From assembly GCA_012521035.1 (NCBI GenBank), contig JAAYND010000170.1, forward strand, positions 1-12,434: a DNA stretch of 12,434 nt, given 5' to 3'. This DNA is from Methanomicrobiales archaeon. GTDB lineage: Archaea; Halobacteriota; Methanomicrobia; Methanomicrobiales; Methanoculleaceae. A program made the translations under genes and the position numbers. The notes below the pieces were generated by a model. That model was not told the origin of the DNA and did no database searches. It saw nothing but the letters and a program-made list of their open reading frames with translations. Within the stretch, counting starts at the first letter, position 1, and each line of letters opens with the position of its first letter. Positions 7,700 to 12,434 of the stretch are shown piece after piece.

Positions 7700-7706
7700 A
7701 AAAAAA
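7700..7706 (-). terminator. T-tract terminator after fwdC
   Basis: Seven consecutive T on the minus strand begin two bases after the fwdC TAA stop (TAA C TTTTTTT ATT). Archaeal RNA polymerase terminates at such U-tracts without needing a hairpin. The tract would end or attenuate the fwdDBAC transcript before moeA. Confidence 0.5.
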
Positions 7707-7707
7707 G

Positions 7708-8508
7708 TTAGAGCCGGGTGTAGATGTTTGCATACACCGTCTTACCCCTGGAGACCGGGTGGCGTTCACCGAGATCCCCGATATAGTGAGCGAAGCGGGC
7801 TGTCGCACCATCGACCTCCTGCTCAACCTCGCCGACGAGCTGGAACCCGGGGAGCGGGTACTCGATCGTACCGTAGACGAAGATATCGCCTTTCACCATC
7901 TGTCCGCCGACGCGGCCCTTGGCGTCGCCCTTGATGATGACGGTGCCGCCCTCGCCGTGAGTGGAGACGTGGATGTCAGCGTTGCCGCCTATGATGATGG
8001 TCCCGCCGTTGATGAACGTGGCCGTATCGTTGCCGGCATCCCCGGCGACCCGGATCAGGCCGCCCTGCATGCCGCGCCACTCGCCACGGGGTGATGAGCC
8101 CAGGTGGTGCCCGGCGTTCCCGTCGATGATCAGTTCGCCGCCCTCCATCCCGATACCGCAGAACGAGTCGACGTTTCCTTTCACGTGGATCTTTCCGCCC
8201 TTCATCCAGCCACCGATGTACATATCGGCGTTGCCCTCGACGACGATCTCGCCTGCGGTCATCTGCTGGCCTATCCTCTTCACGCGGGTGCAGTCTCCAC
8301 GGAGGACGATCTTCGTATCGGCCGCCGTCGCTCCGCCTTCACCCTCGACGGTGAAGTACTTCCCGAGCGGGCTCTTCAGTTTGCCCTCCCAGACATCGAG
8401 TGTGGCTATCTCGGCAGCCTTCTTGCCTGCAAAGTTATCCGGAGTGATATTCTGCCCCTCAAGATAGAGTTCGGGGGGGTTTGCCAGGGTGATAGTTACT
8501 GTCTTCAT
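7708..8508 (-). CDS. fwdC: Formylmethanofuran dehydrogenase subunit C
   Basis: 266-residue subunit of the Fwd/Fmd complex, related to the alpha-subunit C-terminal (GXGXG) domain of glutamate synthase. It is a structural scaffold of the complex. Residues about 70-212 consist of repeated Gly-rich strands such as GNADMYIGGWMKGG, GNVDSFCGIGMEGG and GNADIHVSTHGEGG, the hallmark of this right-handed beta-helix. Length is normal for FwdC. I chose ATG 8508-8506 (MKTVTITL) because GGTGA lies eight bases upstream; an in-frame GTG at 8520 would add four residues. The gene begins 13 nt after the fwdA stop and is the last fwd gene here. Confidence 0.95.
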   Translation of the reverse strand: MKTVTITLANPPELYLEGQNITPDNFAGKKAAEIATLDVWEGKLKSPLGKYFTVEGEGGATAADTKIVLRGDCTRVKRIGQQMTAGEIVVEGNADMYIGGWMKGGKIHVKGNVDSFCGIGMEGGELIIDGNAGHHLGSSPRGEWRGMQGGLIRVAGDAGNDTATFINGGTIIIGGNADIHVSTHGEGGTVIIKGDAKGRVGGQMVKGDIFVYGTIEYPLPGFQLVGEVEQEVDGATARFAHYIGDLGERHPVSRGKTVYANIYTRL

Positions 8509-8521
8509 GCTTCTCATCACC

Positions 8522-10228
8522 TTACTGTGTCGAATCGACCTCGATAACCCTCGGGTTGTGGAGGTTCGCCTCGAAGAGCTGGTAGTTCTCGACTCCCACG
8601 CTGTAGTGCCTGAGGAAGTGCTCGTAGATGTCTCTCTGCACCTGTGCGTTCTCCGGGACCTTCACGTCGACCCAGACGGTCCGCTTCGCGGGCTCCGCGA
8701 CGACTTCGCCGTCCCTGACGGTCACGATACCGTCCTTGACGAGGTATGCGCACCGCGAGAATGCGTTCTCGATCATATCCGGATCAGAGGGCATATCCTC
8801 GGGGTTGAGGGCGTAGATCGCGACGTTGGCATCCATGCCGGGGGCAAGCCCACCGTAGATGTTGCTTATACCGAGCGCCTTTGCCGGCCCGGCTCTGGTC
8901 ATCTGCGCGATCTCGTAGAGCGTGAGTTCGCGGTCGATGCTGTCTATTGTGGTGGATTCGATCGTCCGGTCGAGCCACTTGAACGTCTTCATGGTCTCGT
9001 CACGCGCAGCCCTGCTCATCAGCCACTTGATGACGCGCGGGTAGCGGATGAACGGTCCGGCGTTCGGGTGGTCGGTGGTGATGAACGTCCGCATAAGGTC
9101 ATTGGAGTAGAGCGCAAGTTCAAGGCCGATTGCCCACTGGATGGTCGAGACCTTGACGTTCGGGCTGTAGATGTAGGGGACGATACCCGCAGCGGTCTCG
9201 AGCTCGACGTCGGTGTTTGCCCATTTCAGGTTGTTGAGGCTCCGGAGGTGGTGCTCGAACGGCCCATCGGCGGTCATGGTCGTGGTCTCGTCGAGGGTCA
9301 CCTGTCCGATATCGATGGTGATGTTGTCGTGAGCGTTCACGTAGTCCATGATCTCCTTCGTCTGTGAGTCGATGTTCCTCCAGGAGTCACCGCCGTATGA
9401 GGAGAACTGGACGTGTGTCATGTGCAGGACCTGGTCCCGGCCGAAGGTGTTCTTCGCGGTGTACCCCTCAGCGAGCTTGAACGAATCAAGGGCGTCGACG
9501 TAGTTACCCGGGTTTCCGAGGTTGTTGCAGTGCAGGTGCATCGAGTGGGGGAGACCCAGGAACTCGTTCGTCTCGATGAGGCCCGTTATGATCTTTGCCG
9601 GGGTGATATCGAAGTAGGGAACCGGATCGTGGATGCTCTCGCAGTTCAGACCCCAGCCCCAGGCTTCCGTGCCGCCGGGGTTGACGACCTTGATGGCGAA
9701 CCCACGGGTTGCCCGCAGGAGCCAGGCGGTGTACGCGGCGTTGTTCTCGATCTCGTTGTTCTTGAGGTACTCGAGCGTGAACCAGTTGTTCCCGAAGACC
9801 GGCATCGCTGCGTTGTCGATGATCGGGGTATCCCGGATCTCCTCATGAACGTGCGGGGAGTGGAGCGGCGGCATCGCCGCTTCGTTGACGAAGACGTAGC
9901 CCATCCTGGCGTAGTCGTAGCCGGTCTTGAACGTGGAGGGGACCGAGAAGCCCATCTCCATACGGTCGCACCGCTTGAGGGGGCTCTTGAAGAGTTTATC
10001 CTCGGGCCGGAAGAGCCGGCCGACGTTCACCTTCGGACCGACGACGTGGGAGTGGACGTCCACACCGCCCGCCATAACGGCCATGCCTGCTGCGTCGATG
10101 GTTTTCGGGCTGGAGAGGGCGCTCGTCTCGACGATCCTGCCATCCTTGATCCCGATATCCATCCGGTCGCCCTTGATCTCCTGCAGGGGGTCAAAAACAA
10201 AGCCGTTCTTGATTATCAGTTCACCCAT
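8522..10228 (-). CDS. fwdA: Formylmethanofuran dehydrogenase subunit A (metal-dependent amidohydrolase)
   Basis: 568-residue amidohydrolase-superfamily subunit. In the known complex it condenses formate, arriving by an internal tunnel from FwdB, with methanofuran at a binuclear zinc site. Metal-site features are visible: HSH (His59, His61), AIKVVNPGG with Lys180 as the likely carboxylated lysine, HSMHLHCNN (228-236), and Asp386 in TTDHPNAG as the likely catalytic Asp. Length fits FwdA. The ATG at 10228 lies 3 nt after the fwdB stop, with GGGGGAG about six bases upstream. The arrangement shows one polycistronic unit fwdD-B-A-C. Confidence 0.97.
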   Translation of the reverse strand: MGELIIKNGFVFDPLQEIKGDRMDIGIKDGRIVETSALSSPKTIDAAGMAVMAGGVDVHSHVVGPKVNVGRLFRPEDKLFKSPLKRCDRMEMGFSVPSTFKTGYDYARMGYVFVNEAAMPPLHSPHVHEEIRDTPIIDNAAMPVFGNNWFTLEYLKNNEIENNAAYTAWLLRATRGFAIKVVNPGGTEAWGWGLNCESIHDPVPYFDITPAKIITGLIETNEFLGLPHSMHLHCNNLGNPGNYVDALDSFKLAEGYTAKNTFGRDQVLHMTHVQFSSYGGDSWRNIDSQTKEIMDYVNAHDNITIDIGQVTLDETTTMTADGPFEHHLRSLNNLKWANTDVELETAAGIVPYIYSPNVKVSTIQWAIGLELALYSNDLMRTFITTDHPNAGPFIRYPRVIKWLMSRAARDETMKTFKWLDRTIESTTIDSIDRELTLYEIAQMTRAGPAKALGISNIYGGLAPGMDANVAIYALNPEDMPSDPDMIENAFSRCAYLVKDGIVTVRDGEVVAEPAKRTVWVDVKVPENAQVQRDIYEHFLRHYSVGVENYQLFEANLHNPRVIEVDSTQ

Positions 10229-10231
10229 GGT

Positions 10232-11599
10232 TTACTCCCCCGCCCGGGCACCTTCAGGCGCGGCCTTTGCAGGCTCCCTTGCGGCATCCTCTGCCTCCAG
10301 CTCGCAGAGTCTCTCATAGATCCGCTCGAAGAGTTCCTCATCACTCGGGACACCCTCAGGCGGTTCGATGACGTTGCGGTACTGGATCGGGACGTTGTCC
10401 ATCCGATAGACGATGCCCGGAACCTCAACCCCGACGATCCCTACCGGGATGTGGAGATCCGAGATCTCGGTCGCCATGTTCGGGTGGGGGTCGATGGTGA
10501 TCCAGGGGTGTTTCCGGAGGCGTTTGACCGGTTCGATCGGGAAGTGAGCGGCGGCATCGGTTCCTATGTTGATGAAGGCGTCCACCTCCTCCCGCATGGC
10601 GAGGTCGACGGAGCTCGTCTCGCCCGGGTTCATGTGAGCGATGTCGCGCTTGGTCAGGTCCAGACAGTAGGGGAACCCGTATTGCCATGACCAGACCGCG
10701 CCGGGACCGGTGATGTTGTAGTGGCCCCGCATCGCCATGATCGTCCACTTGGTGAAGTCGTTTAAGTCACGGGTCAGGCTGATCGCTATATCCACGTTGT
10801 GGTTCCGGCCATCGGAGTGGCAGAGACCCATGCCGTAGAAGATGGTGCCGAACCGCGCCTTCTTCATGATATCGACGGCCTCGATGATCTGCTCCTTCTT
10901 GACGCCCGCGACGACGTCGGGTATGTCGTGGCCCCTGACGACCGTCCGGAATGCGTCGAAGAGGTCGTAGTCGTGTCCCTGCTGCACCTGCAGGTGGATG
11001 TCAGCGACCTGGGCGGTGTCGGTGTGCCGGGGGTCGATGACGATGATCTTGCGGCCCTTGTGGCCCTTGCCGGTGAAGAACCCACGGGGGAAGATCGAGT
11101 AGCGGGACATGTGCCTCGGGTGGGCGTGAGCCGGGTTTGCGCCCCAGTAGACGATGACGTCAGCCCGGTTCTTCACCTCGCCGAGGGTGCAGCTCGGGTA
11201 GCCGTTATCGAATATAGCGAGGAACGAGCTCCCGTGACATATGGATGCACAGTTATCGAGCACGGCGCCCGCCTGCTCGGCGACCTTGGCAGCGGCGGCC
11301 ATACCTTCACAGTTGGTCGACCCGAACCCGTAGATCAGGGGTTTCTTCGCGTTGTGGAGGACCTTTGCCGTGTAGTCGATCGCCTCATCGTAGGAGATCT
11401 CTTTGAAGGTTCCGTCCGGCTGGCGGAGGCGGGGCAGTGTGTGCCGCTCCGACATGGCACGGTGGAAGACCGTGCTGCCGATGATGCAGGAGTTCTCAAC
11501 CTCAAGGATCTTCTTCCCGTCGTCAGAGACCGTGACGACGAGGTCATCGCAGCAGACGCCACAGAACGGGCATCCGACGTTCTCAATCTTTTTTGCCAT
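10232..11599 (-). CDS. fwdB: Formylmethanofuran dehydrogenase subunit B (Mo/W-pterin catalytic subunit)
   Basis: 455-residue molybdopterin-oxidoreductase-family subunit that reduces CO2 to formate using electrons from ferredoxin. The N-terminal [4Fe-4S] site is C10xxC13xxxC17 with Cys38 in ENSC. The metal-ligand residue is probably Cys121 in SICHGSS, encoded by TGT, so this is the Cys form, not the selenocysteine form. Other pterin-binding segments include VIVYWGANPAHAHPR (148-162) and IVIDPRHTDTA. Whether W or Mo is used cannot be decided from sequence. The C-terminal ~25 residues are an Ala/Glu/Pro-rich tail that appears longer than in usual ~430-residue FwdB. The ATG shares one base with the fwdD stop (TAATG), indicating coupled translation. 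Confidence 0.97.
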   Translation of the reverse strand: MAKKIENVGCPFCGVCCDDLVVTVSDDGKKILEVENSCIIGSTVFHRAMSERHTLPRLRQPDGTFKEISYDEAIDYTAKVLHNAKKPLIYGFGSTNCEGMAAAAKVAEQAGAVLDNCASICHGSSFLAIFDNGYPSCTLGEVKNRADVIVYWGANPAHAHPRHMSRYSIFPRGFFTGKGHKGRKIIVIDPRHTDTAQVADIHLQVQQGHDYDLFDAFRTVVRGHDIPDVVAGVKKEQIIEAVDIMKKARFGTIFYGMGLCHSDGRNHNVDIAISLTRDLNDFTKWTIMAMRGHYNITGPGAVWSWQYGFPYCLDLTKRDIAHMNPGETSSVDLAMREEVDAFINIGTDAAAHFPIEPVKRLRKHPWITIDPHPNMATEISDLHIPVGIVGVEVPGIVYRMDNVPIQYRNVIEPPEGVPSDEELFERIYERLCELEAEDAAREPAKAAPEGARAGE

Positions 11600-12015
11600 T
11601 ACTGATCACCTTTCCACATCCCTACAGCGCCCTGGACGAGTTCGAGCGTGCTCTTGCGCCTCTCGCCCACGGGGACGGGTTCGACTGTCACAGGAAATCC
11701 GCTATACTGGGGTTCCCCGGTTGCCTGGGTCCTCGGCGGGACGATCTGGTTTGCATAGACGCCCTGCGGGATGAATGCAAGGCCGGGATAGAGCGCCTGA
11801 CGACCCCTGACGCTCTTGACGACCACACTTCCGCATTCGCTCGTCACCCTGACGAGCTGGTTCGGGACCAGACCGAGAGCTTTGACGTCATCGTCATGCA
11901 TCTCGATGATAGAGCAGGCCTCGAAGTACTCCGGGGACATTTTGCCCGATACTATCCCAACGCCTTCATCTACAGAGCGCTGGGTGATCATGTTCAACGT
12001 AATCTTCTTCGCCAT
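11599..12015 (-). CDS. fwdD: Formylmethanofuran dehydrogenase subunit D (molybdopterin dinucleotide-binding)
   Basis: 138-residue subunit that completes the pterin-binding site of FwdB; it equals the C-terminal domain of other molybdopterin oxidoreductases. The hallmark is GLAFIPQGVYANQIV (78-92) followed by TQATGEPQYSGFPVTVEP. It begins with an ATG at 12015, seven bases after GAGG, so the start is well supported. It is the first gene of the cluster: no fwdE, fwdF, fwdG or fwdH precedes it in the remaining 419 bases, so the polyferredoxin subunits must be encoded elsewhere. Confidence 0.95.
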   Translation of the reverse strand: MAKKITLNMITQRSVDEGVGIVSGKMSPEYFEACSIIEMHDDDVKALGLVPNQLVRVTSECGSVVVKSVRGRQALYPGLAFIPQGVYANQIVPPRTQATGEPQYSGFPVTVEPVPVGERRKSTLELVQGAVGMWKGDQ

Positions 12016-12094
12016 GGTTTTGCCTCAATGTGATTGACGGAACCGACTCTCCTACCTCCAGGTGAATCGATCCCGGTGAGTGGTGCTCTGAGTC

Positions 12095-12112
12095 TGGCCC
12101 GCATCCGGGCCA
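12095..12112 (-). repeat. Hairpin 1 in the fwd leader
   Basis: Perfect inverted repeat TGGCCCG / CGGGCCA with a 4-nt loop (CATC on plus, GATG on minus). The 7-bp stem is GC-rich, starts about 80 nt before the fwdD start and is not followed by a T-tract, so it is not a simple terminator. Confidence 0.6.
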
Positions 12113-12166
12113 TTCAACTTGTGTCTGCGAGAGTGTCTCCCGGAACGTCCCATATCTGGTATGTCA

Positions 12167-12187
12167 GACCTTCTTGCACGGAGAAGG
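12167..12187 (-). repeat. Hairpin 2 in the fwd leader
   Basis: Perfect inverted repeat ACCTTCT / AGAAGGT with a 7-nt loop (12174-12180). Its right arm overlaps by four bases the first copy of the 10-bp direct repeat, so forming this stem would mask part of that repeat. Confidence 0.55.
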
Positions 12188-12206
12188 TTTGCTGCGCAGG
12201 TTTGCT
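12184..12206. repeat. Tandem 10-bp direct repeat, period 13
   Basis: AGGTTTGCTG occurs at 12184-12193 and again at 12197-12206, separated by CGC. In the minus-strand transcript this reads CAGCAAACCT twice. Two identical sites close together are typical of a repeated protein- or RNA-binding site; the binding partner is unknown. Confidence 0.6.
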
Positions 12207-12319
12207 GGAGCACTGCCAGAAACCGGGGAATACACAGGGCGGGACTGTCCATATCGGGATAGACTGAAACTCCCCTGGCGGAGCACCGGATAGATCGTTT
12301 TATCATAACTTGTAACGAT

Positions 12320-12337
12320 TTCTATTTAACCATTCCG
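12320..12337 (-). promoter_or_regulatory. Putative core promoter of the fwd operon
   Basis: Minus-strand GGAATGGTTAAATAG contains a TATA-like TTAAATAG (12329-12322) in an AT-rich island within a GC-rich window. It shares the 10-mer TTAACCATTC (plus-strand reading, 12326-12335) with the ech-like promoter at 1771-1780. The expected start site is about 12300. Confidence 0.5.
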
Positions 12338-12434
12338 TATTTGTAAGGTGGATCAAGCGACTAAATTTAATTTTAATAGTTAATTCAGTAAACTTTACTT
12401 CTCAGGATAATAATTGTGGTCGCGTCACCGGAAA
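12338..12434. other. AT-rich intergenic edge, possibly with a divergent promoter
   Basis: No complete gene is seen here. The stretch 12361-12400 is very AT-rich and includes TTTAATTTTAATAG on the plus strand. An AGGA at 12404-12407 precedes possible TTG (12414) or GTG (12416) starts whose frames stay open to the end of the window, so a plus-strand gene may begin here. This is too short to identify. Confidence 0.25.

Larger units (their letters stand above)
12016..12300 (-). promoter_or_regulatory. Long non-coding, structured leader of the fwdDBAC operon
   Basis: This stretch has no credible gene. An 84-codon minus-strand frame (12306-12052) is Arg-rich and has no ribosome-binding site or recognisable fold. 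With the TATA-like element near 12326, the transcript would start near 12300 and carry about 285 nt before fwdD. The leader holds two perfect 7-bp hairpins and a tandem 10-bp repeat, listed separately. I recognise no known riboswitch class in it. Its role (RNA-level control, processing or stability) is inferred. Confidence 0.45.

Noticed and set aside
11220..11250. Selenocysteine codon at the FwdB active site
   Set aside because: The codon in SICHGSS is TGT, so this is the cysteine form.
8489..11605. Long plus-strand frames (8489-9367, 9413-10690, 10799-11605) opposite the fwd genes
   Set aside because: They are antisense shadows caused by GC-rich codon usage. The products are Asp/Val/Arg-rich without family motifs, and the minus strand encodes clear FwdA, FwdB and FwdD.
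12016..12300. Known molybdenum-cofactor (Moco/Tuco) riboswitch
   Set aside because: The hairpins do not match any layout I can recognise, and that class is known from bacteria.
12052..12306. 84-codon minus-strand frame in the fwd leader
   Set aside because: Arg-rich, no ribosome-binding site, no recognisable motif, and its ATG lies at or before the inferred transcription start.
1..12434. tRNA, rRNA, CRISPR array, insertion sequence or phage genes
   Set aside because: No repeat-spacer pattern, transposase, integrase or tRNA-like fold was seen on either strand.

Overview
The window looks like a chromosomal segment of a hydrogenotrophic methanogenic archaeon, most likely of the order Methanomicrobiales (Methanoculleus-like; genus is an inference). 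The reasons are a fwdDBAC cluster for formylmethanofuran dehydrogenase, a membrane-bound hydrogenase ion-pump subunit of EchA type, archaeal TATA-type promoters, purine-rich Shine-Dalgarno sites, GTG/TTG starts and high GC. No bacterial, phage or transposon genes are seen. All genes but one lie on the minus strand, so transcription mostly runs from high to low coordinates.

Right part (12434 to 7700): an AT-rich promoter zone near 12300-12400 is followed by a roughly 285-nt non-coding leader with two perfect 7-bp hairpins and a 10-bp tandem direct repeat. Then come fwdD, fwdB, fwdA and fwdC, packed with a 1-nt overlap, a 3-nt gap and a 13-nt gap. They encode the catalytic core of the enzyme that fixes CO2 onto methanofuran. 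A T-tract follows the fwdC stop.

Middle (7630 to 5169): two different MoeA paralogues overlap by 7 nt. They probably insert Mo or W into the pterin cofactor that FwdB needs, which explains their position downstream of fwd.

Centre (5149 to 1897): the only plus-strand gene (4412-5149) encodes a DnaQ-like DEDDh exonuclease-family protein. It diverges from an RNase III-family gene whose protein has Asn where the family has a metal-binding Asp (D45 in E. coli). The rnc gene is followed 1 nt later by a DUF362 protein with a 2x[4Fe-4S] ferredoxin tail, and then by a HIT-family hydrolase.

Left edge (1730 to 1): a TTG-initiated, truncated echA-like gene whose partners should lie beyond base 1. Its promoter shares the 10-mer TTAACCATTC (plus-strand reading) with the fwdD promoter. 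This is notable because Ech-type hydrogenases supply the reduced ferredoxin that Fwd consumes. The leads most worth testing are the substituted RNase III with its divergent exonuclease partner, the structured fwd leader, and the shared ech/fwd promoter element. I did not find a clearly new multi-gene system.
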